64,000 nt of DNA from Leisingera sp. S132. Its GTDB lineage: Bacteria > Pseudomonadota > Alphaproteobacteria > Rhodobacterales > Rhodobacteraceae. The number at the start of each line of letters is the position of its first letter. Within the stretch, counting starts at the first letter, position 1. Position numbers and translations under genes: made by a program. The notes under the pieces were generated by a model, which did no database searches, had not been told where the DNA came from, and was given only the letters and a program-made list of their open reading frames with translations. Of the stretch, positions 49,163-58,040 are shown one piece after another. The stretch lies in assembly GCF_025144465.1 (NCBI RefSeq), contig NZ_CP083553.1, positions 1,982,001 through 2,046,000 of the forward strand. The letters are read 5' to 3'.

Positions 49163-50002
49163 TCAGTCATCGCCATGCCCCGCCCGCAGGCCCTCGCGCA
49201 CCCGGTGGGCGATCTCGATGAACTCCGGGCTGTCGCGGATATCCAGCGGCCGTTCCTTGGGCAAGGTGCTGTCAATCACATCATGGATCCGCCCCGGCCG
49301 CGGCGACATCACCACGATCTTGGTGGACAGGTACACCGCCTCAGGGATCGAGTGGGTGACAAAGCCGATGGTCTTGTTGGTCCGCGCCCACAGCTTCAAC
49401 AGCTGCTCGTTCAAATGGTCGCGCACGATCTCATCCAGCGCCCCGAAAGGCTCGTCCATCAATAGAATGTCGGCATCAAACGCCAGCGCCCGCGCGATGC
49501 TGGCCCGCTGCTGCATGCCGCCGGACAGCTGCCAGGGAAACTTGCCGCCAAAGCTTGACAATTCAACAAGTTCAAGGACTTGCTGAACACGTTTCTCCTG
49601 TTCTGCCTTGGAATATCCCATGATCTCCAGCGGCAGCTTGATGTTCTTGGCAATAGTGCGCCAGGGGTAAAGCCCCGCTGCCTGAAACACATAGCCATAG
49701 GCCCGGTTCCGCCGTGCCTCATCCGGGGTCATGCCGTTCACGGACAGGCTGCCGCCGGTTGGTGTTTCCAGCGCCGCGATACAGCGCAGAAAGGTGGTCT
49801 TGCCGCAGCCCGACGGGCCGATGAAGGAGACAAAGTCGCCCTTGTTGATCTCCAGGCTCACATCCTTCAACGCGTGCACCGGGCCATCATTTGTCTGGAA
49901 TGTCAGGTCCAGGTTCCGGGCCTCGATCACGCAGTTCGCAGGAGCTGGAGCGGAAGCGGCGGCCTCGGGATGAATTGCCTGGGTGGTCGTTTCCATATTC
50001 AT
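49163..50002 (-). CDS. ABC transporter ATP-binding protein
   Basis: The 279-residue protein has Walker A GPSGCGKTTFL (about 57-67), Q-loop region YVFQAAGLYPWRT, signature LSGGMQQRASIARALAFD and Walker B ILLMDEPFGALD with H-loop VTHS. It drives uptake of the ligand of the nearby binding protein, presumably pyrimidines. It is cotranscribed with hydA upstream and the two permease genes downstream. Confidence 0.94.
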   Translation of the reverse strand: MNMETTTQAIHPEAAASAPAPANCVIEARNLDLTFQTNDGPVHALKDVSLEINKGDFVSFIGPSGCGKTTFLRCIAALETPTGGSLSVNGMTPDEARRNRAYGYVFQAAGLYPWRTIAKNIKLPLEIMGYSKAEQEKRVQQVLELVELSSFGGKFPWQLSGGMQQRASIARALAFDADILLMDEPFGALDEIVRDHLNEQLLKLWARTNKTIGFVTHSIPEAVYLSTKIVVMSPRPGRIHDVIDSTLPKERPLDIRDSPEFIEIAHRVREGLRAGHGDD

Positions 50003-50062
50003 ATCTTCGCCTTGATTTCACACAGGAAAACGGGCCGCCGGTACCGGCAGCCCGTTCCTGAA

Positions 50063-51517
50063 TTACACGCCTGTCGCCGGGATGCCGGTGCGCTCAACCG
50101 GGCGCGGCGCGGTCAGCTCTTTCCAGGTCGACAGCGCCTTGTTCACCGTGGTGTTGGCCTCCCGCGAGACGAACTTGCCGTGGCCCTCCTGGCAGCGAAT
50201 CTCTCCGTCATGCACCGCCACATGGCCGCGAGTCAGGGTAAAGCGCGGCAGGCCCTTCACTTCATGCCCTTCGAACACATTGTAGTCGATCGAGGACTGC
50301 TGAGTACCTGCCGAGATGGTCTTGCGCTTCTCGGGGTCCCAGACCACCAGATCGGCATCAGCGCCAACCAGAACCGCACCCTTTTTCGGGTAGCAATTCA
50401 GTATCTTGGCGATATTTGTCGAAGTGACTGCCACAAATTCATTCGGCGTGATCCGACCTGTTTCCACACCATGGGTCCACAGCATCGGCATCCGGTCCTC
50501 AAGACCGCCGGTGCCGTTCGGGATCTTGGTGAAATCACCAACCCCATAACGCTTCTGCTCAGTGGTAAAGGCGCAATGGTCCGTCGCCACCACCGACAGC
50601 GAACCCGATTGCAGCCCGGCCCAAAGGCTGTCCTGATGCTGCTTGTTGCGGAACGGCGGCGACATCACCCGGCGGGCGGCGTGGTCCCAGTCCTTGTTGA
50701 AATACTCGCTCTCATCGAGCGTCAGATGCTGGATCAGCGGTTCGCCCCAGACGCGCTTGCCCTGCATGCGGGCACGGCGGATGGCCTCGTGGCTGTCCTC
50801 GCAGGAGGTGTGCACCACATACAGCGGCACACCGGCCATATCGGCAATCATGATGGCGCGGTTGGTGGCCTCACCCTCCACCTGCGGCGGACGGGAATAG
50901 GCGTGCGCTTCGGGGCCGGTGTTGCCTTCTGCCAGCAGCTTGGCCGACAGTTCCGCCACCACATCGCCGTTTTCGGCATGCACCATGGCGATGCCGCCCA
51001 GTTCCGCCAGCCGCTGGAAAGAGGCATAAAGCTCATCATCATTCACCATCAAGGCGCCCTTATAGGCCATGAAATGCTTGAAGGTGTTGATGCCGCGTTC
51101 CTGAATCACGGTCTTGATGTCGTCAAAGACCTGCTCGCCCCACCAGGTGACTGCCATGTGGAAAGAGTAATCGCAGTTGGCGCGGGTCGATTTGTTGTCC
51201 CAGCGCTTCAGCGCATCCAGCAGGCTCTCACCCGGGTTTGGCAGCGCAAAATCCACCACCATGGTGGTGCCGCCTGCCAGGCCGGCGCGGGTGCCGCTCT
51301 CGAAATCGTCCGAACTGTAAGTGCCCATGAAAGGCATCTCCAGGTGGGTGTGCGGATCAATCCCGCCCGGCATCACGTAGCAGCCGGTGGCGTCCAACTC
51401 CTCATCGCCTGTCAGGTTCGGACCGATCTGTGTGATGACTCCGTTTTCGATCAGCACATCGGCCTTGTAGGTCAGATCGGCGGTCACGATGGTACCGTTC
51501 CGGATGACTTTACTCAT
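50063..51517 (-). CDS. hydA: Dihydropyrimidinase
   Basis: The 484-residue enzyme opens the ring of 5,6-dihydrouracil or dihydrothymine to N-carbamoyl-beta-alanine (or its methyl form). Metal ligands are visible: IDPHTHLEMPF, the carboxylated Lys in FKHFMAYKGALM, VHAENGD, VHTSCEDS and ATDHCAF. The length is typical. It is the second gene in the degradation operon, after the amidohydrolase gene and before the transporter genes. Confidence 0.95.
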   Translation of the reverse strand: MSKVIRNGTIVTADLTYKADVLIENGVITQIGPNLTGDEELDATGCYVMPGGIDPHTHLEMPFMGTYSSDDFESGTRAGLAGGTTMVVDFALPNPGESLLDALKRWDNKSTRANCDYSFHMAVTWWGEQVFDDIKTVIQERGINTFKHFMAYKGALMVNDDELYASFQRLAELGGIAMVHAENGDVVAELSAKLLAEGNTGPEAHAYSRPPQVEGEATNRAIMIADMAGVPLYVVHTSCEDSHEAIRRARMQGKRVWGEPLIQHLTLDESEYFNKDWDHAARRVMSPPFRNKQHQDSLWAGLQSGSLSVVATDHCAFTTEQKRYGVGDFTKIPNGTGGLEDRMPMLWTHGVETGRITPNEFVAVTSTNIAKILNCYPKKGAVLVGADADLVVWDPEKRKTISAGTQQSSIDYNVFEGHEVKGLPRFTLTRGHVAVHDGEIRCQEGHGKFVSREANTTVNKALSTWKELTAPRPVERTGIPATGV

Positions 51518-51673
51518 GGTTGCAACTCCCTGAATTGGGGCGTATTTTCACGCCTCCGCTTGTCTCTTCCGCTGTCTGGCGCAGCGCATTTCAACTTTCC
51601 CGAAATACTCCGGGGGAGCGGCCCCACTGGGCCGCGGGGGCAGCGCTCCTAGAGATCCGCCCGTTCGCGGGCG

Positions 51674-51694
51674 AAACGCTCCACAGGAGCGTTT
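51674..51694 (-). terminator. Hairpin between amidohydrolase and hydA
   Basis: Perfect AAACGCTCC / GGAGCGTTT arms with a 3-base loop in the 190-base gap between the two genes. There is no long T-run, so it is likely a partial terminator or processing signal. The rest of this gap holds no supported gene. Confidence 0.5.
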
Positions 51695-51707
51695 CCGGGA
51701 AGCCTCC

Positions 51708-52961
51708 TCACTCAACAATCTCCGCTGTCTCGACCACCGCATGAAACAGCACATTGGCGCCCGCCTCGGCCCATTCCTTGCTGATTTCCTCGGCCTCATT
51801 GTGGCTGAGGCCATCGACACAGGGGCACATCACCATGGCGGTGGGTGCTACCCTGTTGATCCAGCAGGCGTCATGGCCTGCGCCGGAAATGATATCGAGA
51901 TGCGAATACCCCAGCCTCTCTGCCGCGCCGCGCACCGCGCTAACACAGCCCTCGTCAAAGGCCACCGGGTCAAAGCCGCCGACTTTTTCAAACTCGATAC
52001 CGACGCCCATCGCCTCAGCGATTTCGCTGGCCTTCGCGCGCAAGCGGTTCTCCATGTCGGTGATCACGTCCAGTTCCGGACTGCGGAAATCGACGGTGAA
52101 GACCACCTTGCCCGGGATCACGTTACGCGAGTTCGGGTAGACGTCGATATGGCCGGCCGCCCCGACCGCGTGCGGCGCGTGGCTCCAGGCGATCTCGTCC
52201 ACGGTCTCCAGAATACGCGCCATGGCGAGGCCGGCATTGCGCCGCATCGGCATCGGGGTGGAGCCGGTATGGGCATCCTTGCCGATGATCGTCACCTGCG
52301 TCCAGCTAAGGCCCTGTCCATGGGTCACCACGCCGATGTCCTTGCCCTCGGCCTCCAGGATCGGCCCCTGTTCGATGTGCAGCTCAAAGAAAGCGTGCAT
52401 CTTGCGCGCACCGGTTTCTTCCTCGCCGCGCCAGCCGATGCGCTTCAGCTCATCGCCGAATTTCTTTCCCTCCGCGTCTTCACGCTCATAGGCCCAGTCC
52501 TGGGTGTGAACGCCTGCAAACACGCCTGACGACAGCATTGCCGGCGCATAGCGGGTGCCTTCCTCATTGGTGAAGTTGGTGGCCACAATCGGGTGCTTGG
52601 TCTTGATGTTCATATCGTTGAGCGAGCGGATCAGCTCCAGCCCCGCCAGCACGCCCAGTACACCGTCATATTTACCGCCGGTGGGCTGCGTATCCAGATG
52701 CGAGCCGACATAGACCGGCAGCGCGTCCGGGTCGGTGCCAGCCCGGACCGCAAACATGTTGCCCATCTGATCGAGCCCCATAGTGCAGCCTGCGTCCTCG
52801 CACCATTTCTTGAACAGCGCGCGGCCTTCGGCGTCCTCGTCGGTCAGGGTCTGGCGGTTGTTGCCGCCCGCCACGCCAGGGCCAATCCTGGCCATCTCCA
52901 TCAGGCTGTCCCACAGCCTGTCACCATCGATTTTCAGATTCTGTCCAAGCGACGTCATCAA
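51708..52961 (-). CDS. Zn-dependent amidase/hydrolase (M20 family), probable N-carbamoyl-beta-alanine amidohydrolase
   Basis: The 417-residue protein has the M20 motifs VGSHLDTQPTGGKYDGVLGVLAGLE (His and Asp), NEEGTRYAPAML (Glu), ELHIEQGPILEAEG and a final His in DGLSHNEAEE. The family includes allantoate amidohydrolase and beta-ureidopropionase. Directly before hydA it should release CO2 and NH3 from the carbamoyl product, giving beta-alanine. It starts about 116 bases from the RutR-type operator. Because the M20 family is broad, the precise substrate is inferred from context. Confidence 0.92.
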   Translation of the reverse strand: MMTSLGQNLKIDGDRLWDSLMEMARIGPGVAGGNNRQTLTDEDAEGRALFKKWCEDAGCTMGLDQMGNMFAVRAGTDPDALPVYVGSHLDTQPTGGKYDGVLGVLAGLELIRSLNDMNIKTKHPIVATNFTNEEGTRYAPAMLSSGVFAGVHTQDWAYEREDAEGKKFGDELKRIGWRGEEETGARKMHAFFELHIEQGPILEAEGKDIGVVTHGQGLSWTQVTIIGKDAHTGSTPMPMRRNAGLAMARILETVDEIAWSHAPHAVGAAGHIDVYPNSRNVIPGKVVFTVDFRSPELDVITDMENRLRAKASEIAEAMGVGIEFEKVGGFDPVAFDEGCVSAVRGAAERLGYSHLDIISGAGHDACWINRVAPTAMVMCPCVDGLSHNEAEEISKEWAEAGANVLFHAVVETAEIVE

Positions 52962-53076
52962 GAGCTTCCTTCCCTGTGCGCCCGTCTGTGCAGGCTCTTC
53001 CGGCTTGGCGCCGTGTTAGGTGGCTTATGCGTGCTAGTCTCATCAAAGCTCTGCCTGTTGCATGCCAAGCCTTGAT

Positions 53077-53092
53077 TTGACCAACTGGTCAA
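53077..53092. promoter_or_regulatory. RutR operator between the amidohydrolase and rutR
   Basis: TTGACCAACTGGTCAA is an exact match to the E. coli RutR consensus TTGACCANNTGGTCAA. It lies in the divergent region between the amidohydrolase gene (52,961) and rutR (53,227). Pyrimidines such as uracil release RutR from this sequence. Confidence 0.92.
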
Positions 53093-53226
53093 ACTCACGC
53101 TATCACGGGTTCACCACCAGTCAAGAAATTGCCGCGTGGCTCTTGAAAAAATCGGTGCTTTTGCCGGAAATAGGTGAAATTCCGCGCTTCCGCTGGCGGC
53201 TGCGGCAAAAACAGACAAGGACGGCC

Positions 53227-53841
53227 ATGCCCGCAGACCGCGCGCCCACCCGCATTCAGAAAAAGAATCGCGCCGCCATACTGGAGGCCGCGCTCGATGT
53301 TTTCTCCAGCCACGGCTTCCGCGGCTCCACCGTGGACCAGATCGCAAAGGCGGCCGGTCTCAGCAAGCCGAACCTGCTCTATTATTTTCCCTCCAAGGAA
53401 GCGATCTTCAATGAGCTGATGGCGGGGCTGCTGGACACTTGGCTGGATCCGCTCAGGGCACTGGACCCGGAAGGAGAGCCACTGGAGGAAATCCTCGCCT
53501 ATGTGCAGCGCAAGCTGCAGATGAGCCGCGATTTTCCGCGGGAAAGCCGGCTGTATGCCAATGAAATCGTCCAGGGCGCACCGCGTCTGCATGACGTCAT
53601 CGCGGCGGATTTGAATGTGCTGGTCGAGGAAAAGGCGCAATTGCTGCAGGCGTGGATGGATGCCGGCCGGATCAACCGCGCGCACCCCAAGCATCTTTTG
53701 TTTTCGATCTGGTCGCTGACCCAGCACTATGCAGATTTTGACGCACAGGTCCGGACGCTGATGGGAAACGAAGACCCCTTTGACGCCGCGCCTCAGTACT
53801 TGGAAACCCTGTACCGGCGGATGCTTACCCCCAAAAGCTGA
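53227..53841 (+). CDS. rutR: TetR-family regulator RutR
   Basis: From MPADRAPTRIQKKNRAAIL at 53227 the product is 204 residues. The N-terminal HTH (ILEAALDVFSSHGFRGSTVDQIAKAAGLSKPNLLYYFPSKEAI) and the C-terminal ligand domain with LYANEIVQGAPRLHDVI and LFSIWSLTQHYADFDAQVRTLM match RutR. It senses uracil/thymine and controls pyrimidine catabolism. An exact RutR site lies 135 bases upstream and two more sites lie at 47.2 and 56.8 kb. Confidence 0.93.
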   Translation: MPADRAPTRIQKKNRAAILEAALDVFSSHGFRGSTVDQIAKAAGLSKPNLLYYFPSKEAIFNELMAGLLDTWLDPLRALDPEGEPLEEILAYVQRKLQMSRDFPRESRLYANEIVQGAPRLHDVIAADLNVLVEEKAQLLQAWMDAGRINRAHPKHLLFSIWSLTQHYADFDAQVRTLMGNEDPFDAAPQYLETLYRRMLTPKS

Positions 53842-53885
53842 ACCAACTCTGCCCCCCCCGAGACACTCCCGTGCCCGCAAGGCCC

Positions 53886-53985
53886 ATCAGCAAGGCTGAT
53901 GCCCCCTGAACGGCCTTGGGCCGGGCACCGCGCCTTGCGCGGTGCCCGGCCCAACGGGAGATGGCCTCCTCCTGCAAAGGAGGCC
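53886..53985. repeat. Three consecutive perfect hairpins between convergent genes
   Basis: Three inverted repeats follow rutR: ATCAGC / GCTGAT (53,886-53,900), a 15-bp perfect stem (53,918-53,932 with 53,938-53,952, loop of five), and GGCCTCCT / AGGAGGCC (53,963-53,985). They lie between rutR and the convergent preA end. They are probably bidirectional terminators or a small repeat cluster; the large GC-rich stem has no T-run. Confidence 0.75.
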
Positions 53986-54031
53986 GGCGACGGGCGGGAG
54001 AGGCCCGAAGCCAGCCATCCCGGCCGGCGGT

Positions 54032-55336
54032 TTATTCCGCCGCTGTTGCTGACGGGTTGTTCGGGTGGGTGGTCCAGTTGGCATAGTCGCCGGACACCAC
54101 CTCACCGGTGCGCTCGTCGATCTGGCCAGCGGGGACCTCGACCATGGTGATGCAGTTTTCGACCGGGCAGACGTTCACACAGAGATTGCAGGCGACGCAT
54201 TCGTCGTCTTTCACCGTGAACACGCGGTCCTCGCTCATCGCGATCGCCTGATGCGAAGTGTCCTCGCACGCCGCATAGCAGCGGCCGCATTTGATGCAGT
54301 CGTCCTGGCTGATCTTGGCCTTGGTCACATAGTTCAGGTCCAGATACTGCCAGTCAGTCACATTCGGCACTGCCATGCCGATGAAGTCCTGGGTAGAAGT
54401 ATAGCCTTTCTCGTCCATCCAGTTGGAAAGACCGGAGATCATTTCCTTCACCACGTTGAAACCATAGGTCATCGCTGCCGTGCAGACCTGCACGTTGCCT
54501 GCGCCCATTGCCATGAATTCTGCCGCGTCGCGCCAGGTAGTCACGCCGCCGATGGCGGAAATCGGCAAGCCGCGGGTCTGCGGATCGCGGGCAATTTCCG
54601 CGACCATGTTGAGCGCAATCGGCTTCACCGCCGGGCCGCAATAACCGCCGTGGGTGCCCTTGCCGCCGATGGTCGGCTCCGGCGCCATGCTGTCGAGGTC
54701 CACCGAAGTGATGGAGTTGATGGTGTTGATCAGGCTGACCGCATCCGCATTGCCGGCATTTGCGGCGCGCGCCGGGTGGCGGATGTCGGTGATGTTCGGG
54801 GTCAGCTTCACGATCACCGGCTTGGAATAGTATTTCTTGCACCACTCGGTGACCATCTGGATATATTCCGGCACCTGCCCCACAGCGGAGCCCATGCCGC
54901 GCTCTGCCATGCCATGCGGGCAGCCGAAGTTCAGCTCGATCCCGTCGGCACCGGTCGCCTCCACCTGTGGCAGGATGTCTTTCCAGGCCTGCTCCTCACA
55001 AGGAACCATGATCGAGACGATCACGGCACGGTCCGGGTAGTCCTTCTTGACCCGGGTGATTTCCTCAAGGTTGGTCTGCAGCGGGCGGTCGGTGATGAGC
55101 TCGATGTTGTTCAAACCCAGAAGGCGGCGGTCAGCGCCCCAGATTGCGCCGTAACGCGGGCCGTTCACGTTTACCACCGGCGGGCCTTCGGAGCCCAGAG
55201 TCTTCCAGACCACGCCCCCCCAGCCTGCCTCAAAGGCGCGGCGGACGTTGTATTCCTTGTCGGTCGGCGGCGCGGAGGCCAGCCAGAACGGGTTGGGGGA
55301 TTTGATCCCCAGAAATTCTGTTGTCAGATCAGCCAT
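54032..55336 (-). CDS. preA: NAD-dependent dihydropyrimidine dehydrogenase, subunit PreA
   Basis: The 434-residue protein has an FMN TIM-barrel (about 1-310, with the family's NPFWLASAPPTDKEYNVRRAFEAGWGG) and two C-terminal 4Fe-4S motifs: CIKCGRCYAAC and CVACNLCVNVCPVENC. It reduces uracil or thymine to the 5,6-dihydro form using electrons from PreT, starting the reductive pathway that HydA and the amidohydrolase continue. It follows preT by 55 bases in one operon. Confidence 0.96.
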   Translation of the reverse strand: MADLTTEFLGIKSPNPFWLASAPPTDKEYNVRRAFEAGWGGVVWKTLGSEGPPVVNVNGPRYGAIWGADRRLLGLNNIELITDRPLQTNLEEITRVKKDYPDRAVIVSIMVPCEEQAWKDILPQVEATGADGIELNFGCPHGMAERGMGSAVGQVPEYIQMVTEWCKKYYSKPVIVKLTPNITDIRHPARAANAGNADAVSLINTINSITSVDLDSMAPEPTIGGKGTHGGYCGPAVKPIALNMVAEIARDPQTRGLPISAIGGVTTWRDAAEFMAMGAGNVQVCTAAMTYGFNVVKEMISGLSNWMDEKGYTSTQDFIGMAVPNVTDWQYLDLNYVTKAKISQDDCIKCGRCYAACEDTSHQAIAMSEDRVFTVKDDECVACNLCVNVCPVENCITMVEVPAGQIDERTGEVVSGDYANWTTHPNNPSATAAE

Positions 55337-55391
55337 TTGATCTCTCCTCTTAAGGCTAGCTTAGGCGCAGTGGACCTGCCCCCGAACTGGC

Positions 55392-56726
55392 TCAGCCCAT
55401 CAGGCTGGAGTGAATGTCCATTGCAGCATCGCGGCCTTCGGCCACGGCGGTCACGGTGAGGTCCTCGCCGCCAGAGGCGCAGTCGCCGCCGGCCCAGACA
55501 CCAGCCATTGAGGTGCGGCCCGTGTCATTGACCTTGATCTTGCGCCCCTCAAGCTCCAGTGCAGCCGGCTCGCCCTCCAGTGTCTGGCCGATGGCCTTGA
55601 ACACCTGATCCGCGGCCAAACGCACGGTTTCGCCAGTGCCGGACACCTTGCCGTCCGCGACCTGAGTATACTCGAGTTCGATCTCCGACGCTGCGCCATT
55701 GCCAAGCACGGCCTTGGGCATGACGTTGAACATTAGCTTGACGCCCTTGGAGGCTGCCAGATCCTGTTCAAAGCGGCTAGCGCCCATGTCCTCGCGGCCA
55801 CGGCGGTAGGCGATGGTGACGTTTTCGGCGCCCAGCAGCTTGGACTGCACCGCGGCGTCCACCGCGGTCATGCCGCCGCCGATCACCACCACATTGCGGC
55901 CAACCGGCAGTGCGGTCAGATCCTCGGCCTGGCGCAGCTCAGCAATGAACTCCACAGCATCGCGCACGCCGTCCTTGTCTTCGCCCGGCGCACGCAGCGC
56001 GTTGACGCCGGCAAGCCCGATGGACAGGAACACCGCGTCATAGCCGGAGGTCAAACCGTCCAGAGACAGCTCCGCGCCGAGTTTCTTGCCGTAATCCATT
56101 GTAATGCCGCCGATTTGCAGCAGCCAATCGACCTCTCGCGCGGCAAAGTCATTGGTGGATTTATAGGCGGCGATGCCAAATTCATTGAGGCCGCCCGCCT
56201 TGGACTTGGCATCGTATACCACCACGTCGTGGCCCAGCATCGCCAGACGGTGCGCAGCAGCCAGGCCCGCAGGACCAGCGCCAACCACGGCGATCTTCTT
56301 GCCGGTGGTAGCCGCGCGGGTGAAGGGATGCGCGCCCTTCTCCATCAGCGTGTCGGTGGCATAGCGCTGCAGGCGGCCGATCTCGACGGGCTTGCCTTCG
56401 GCGGTTTCACGCACGCAGGCCTCCTCGCACAGGGTTTCGGTCGGACAGACCCGGGCGCACATGCCGCCGAGGATGTTCTGCTCCAGAATGGTCCTGGCCG
56501 CGCTTTCGGGGTGGCCCGCCTGGATCTCCCGGATGAACTGGGGAATGTCGATGCTGGTCGGACAAGCTGTCATGCAGGGCGCGTCATAGCAGAAATAGCA
56601 GCGGTCCGCCGCCACGGCTGCTTCATGCGCGTCATAGGCTGGATGCAGGTCCGAGAAATTCTCGGCAATGCCGGCAGCGTCAAGCCGCGCTGCCTGAATG
56701 CCGGATGCCTGATGGCTGGTCGCCAT
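55392..56726 (-). CDS. preT: NAD-dependent dihydropyrimidine dehydrogenase, subunit PreT
   Basis: The 444-residue protein has an N-terminal Fe-S region (CYFCYDAPCMTACPTSIDIPQFI, CARVCPTETLCEEACV), an FAD site VVGAGPAGLAAAHRL (about 150) and an NADH site VVIGGGMTAVDAAV (about 283), and an AGGDCASGGE end. This is the flavoprotein subunit passing electrons from NADH to PreA. A RutR-like operator lies 57 bases upstream of its start. The usual length of the family is about 410-450. Confidence 0.96.
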   Translation of the reverse strand: MATSHQASGIQAARLDAAGIAENFSDLHPAYDAHEAAVAADRCYFCYDAPCMTACPTSIDIPQFIREIQAGHPESAARTILEQNILGGMCARVCPTETLCEEACVRETAEGKPVEIGRLQRYATDTLMEKGAHPFTRAATTGKKIAVVGAGPAGLAAAHRLAMLGHDVVVYDAKSKAGGLNEFGIAAYKSTNDFAAREVDWLLQIGGITMDYGKKLGAELSLDGLTSGYDAVFLSIGLAGVNALRAPGEDKDGVRDAVEFIAELRQAEDLTALPVGRNVVVIGGGMTAVDAAVQSKLLGAENVTIAYRRGREDMGASRFEQDLAASKGVKLMFNVMPKAVLGNGAASEIELEYTQVADGKVSGTGETVRLAADQVFKAIGQTLEGEPAALELEGRKIKVNDTGRTSMAGVWAGGDCASGGEDLTVTAVAEGRDAAMDIHSSLMG

Positions 56727-56782
56727 TGGGTGTCTCCCTGATTTTCTGTTGTTCTTGATATCAGAGTGCCACAGTCTGATTT

Positions 56783-56798
56783 TTTATCAACTGGTAAA
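56783..56798. promoter_or_regulatory. RutR-like operator upstream of preT
   Basis: TTTATCAACTGGTAAA keeps the CAACTGG core and the flanking symmetry of TTGACCANNTGGTCAA (AC replaced by AT, TC by TA). It lies 57-72 bases before the preT start, in an AT-rich segment suited to a promoter. Confidence 0.6.
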
Positions 56799-56811
56799 AT
56801 TTTGCTGCAGG

Positions 56812-56841
56812 CAAAAAAAATGCCGTCCCCGGAGGAACGGC
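56812..56841 (-). terminator. Terminator downstream of the RidA-like gene
   Basis: GCCGTTCC / GGGGACGGC-type arms with a short loop are followed on the minus strand by eight T residues. The 175 bases between this and the RidA gene end (57,017) hold no supported gene. Confidence 0.85.
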
Positions 56842-57016
56842 CTGCAACAGTTTGAAAAATCGAATTTTTAACAGGAGGGATTTCGGCCAGAATGCGCCTG
56901 AAGCCATTCCAGAACATGCCAAAACTGCGTCTTTCACCCCGAAATGACGCCACTTCCCCGTCCCTGAGGCGGCCCTTCAGCTCCCTGAAAGTACGCGCCC
57001 GCCTCCCCGCGAAGCC

Positions 57017-57415
57017 TCAGGATTGCAGCACAGCGGTGGCTTCGATTTCCACCTTGGCCTCATCCTCGACCAAGGCGGACACCACCACCATGGTCATGGC
57101 CGGGAAGTGATAGCCCATCACATTTCGGTAGGCTTTCCCGACCTCCGCCTGGCGTGCCAGGTACTCTGCCTTGTCCGTCACATACCAGGTGAGCCTGGTG
57201 ATATCTTCAGCTGTGCCGCCCGCCGTTTCGACGACGTCCAGGATGTTGCGCAGGGCCTGGCTCATCTGCCCGATGAAATCCTGAGCCTCAAACACCTGAT
57301 CTGCGGTCCAGCCGATCTGGCCGCCGACAAACAGCTGCCGGCCTTCCGCCACCATGCCGTTGGCATAGCCTTTTGCGGGCTTCCACCCTTCGGGATGCAC
57401 GCTGATGGCCGGCAT
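57017..57415 (-). CDS. RidA-family (YjgF/UK114) protein lacking the catalytic arginine
   Basis: From ATG at 57415 (GGAG upstream) the product is 132 residues with the RidA fold pattern MVAEGRQLFVGGQIGW...EDFIGQMSQALRNILDVVETAGGT...DITRLTWYV and the end ALVEDEAKVEIEATAV. In enamine/imine deaminases the segment is P-A-R-S-x-V-E-V; here it reads PAMTMVVV, without the Arg. A standard RidA activity is therefore unlikely. The closeness to pyrimidine degradation (as with RutC in the Rut pathway) suggests a role in handling a pathway intermediate, but this is inference. Confidence 0.85.
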   Translation of the reverse strand: MPAISVHPEGWKPAKGYANGMVAEGRQLFVGGQIGWTADQVFEAQDFIGQMSQALRNILDVVETAGGTAEDITRLTWYVTDKAEYLARQAEVGKAYRNVMGYHFPAMTMVVVSALVEDEAKVEIEATAVLQS

Positions 57416-57506
57416 GGCGGGACTCCTTTGCTGATCACTGCCTGGGCCGACCATAGCGCCGCCGCACCATTTATTTCAAGCTTAAAATTTCTTGCAACAA
57501 CCCCGG

Positions 57507-57543
57507 AAAAACAAAAGCCGTGCAGGCCAAGGGCCTGCACGGC
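57507..57543 (-). terminator. Terminator after the DUF2312 gene
   Basis: Perfect GCCGTGCAGGCC / GGCCTGCACGGC arms with a 3-base loop (57,517-57,543) are followed on the minus strand by TTTTGTTTTT. It is a strong terminator. Confidence 0.92.
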
Positions 57544-57569
57544 TTCGTTTGCCGGAACGGCAGCGCGGC

Positions 57570-57833
57570 TTACATTCCAAGCGCTTCCTTGTACATTTCC
57601 AGTACCGCCTCTTCTTCGGCGATATCGTTTTCGTCACGCTTGCGCAGGGCAATGATCTTACGCATCACCTTGGTGTCATAGCCGCGGCCCTTGGCCTCGG
57701 CCATCACCTCTTTCTGCTGCTCGGCGATGGTTTTCTTCTCTTCATCGAGCCGCTCGAACCGCTCGATAAACTGGCGCAGCTCGCCAGCGGTCACGCGGTA
57801 GTTTTCGCTCTTTTCGTCTTCTGTGATATCCAT
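57570..57833 (-). CDS. DUF2312 family protein
   Basis: From ATG at 57833 (GGAG upstream) the product is 87 residues with the DUF2312/GapR-like core YRVTAGELRQFIERFERLDEEKKTIAEQQKEVMAEAKGRGYDTKVMRKIIALRKRDENDIAEEEAVLEMYKEALGM. Family members in alphaproteobacteria are nucleoid-associated, AT-DNA-binding proteins (GapR of Caulobacter), acting at overtwisted DNA. A single-copy gene like this is almost universal in the class. Confidence 0.93.
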   Translation of the reverse strand: MDITEDEKSENYRVTAGELRQFIERFERLDEEKKTIAEQQKEVMAEAKGRGYDTKVMRKIIALRKRDENDIAEEEAVLEMYKEALGM

Positions 57834-58040
57834 CTGCGGCTCCGTCGGCAAAGACTGTCAGTTGCTGTCGGAGCAAGGGGATAGCGCCCAGCCCGCCGCG
57901 CTGCAAGCCGGGAAAGCGGCAGAGGTGCACTGAGCGGCGGAAACCGGCAACGGTTCCGGTCAAACAAAGCCGAACCGCTTGCACGCGCACATCGCATCGG
58001 CTAGGCGCATCGCAGCACGACCCCCCTCAGGAGCACGCTT

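Noticed and set aside
49580-51652. Plus-strand open frame opposite hydA
   Set aside because: HydA has all metal ligands; the plus frame is a shadow.
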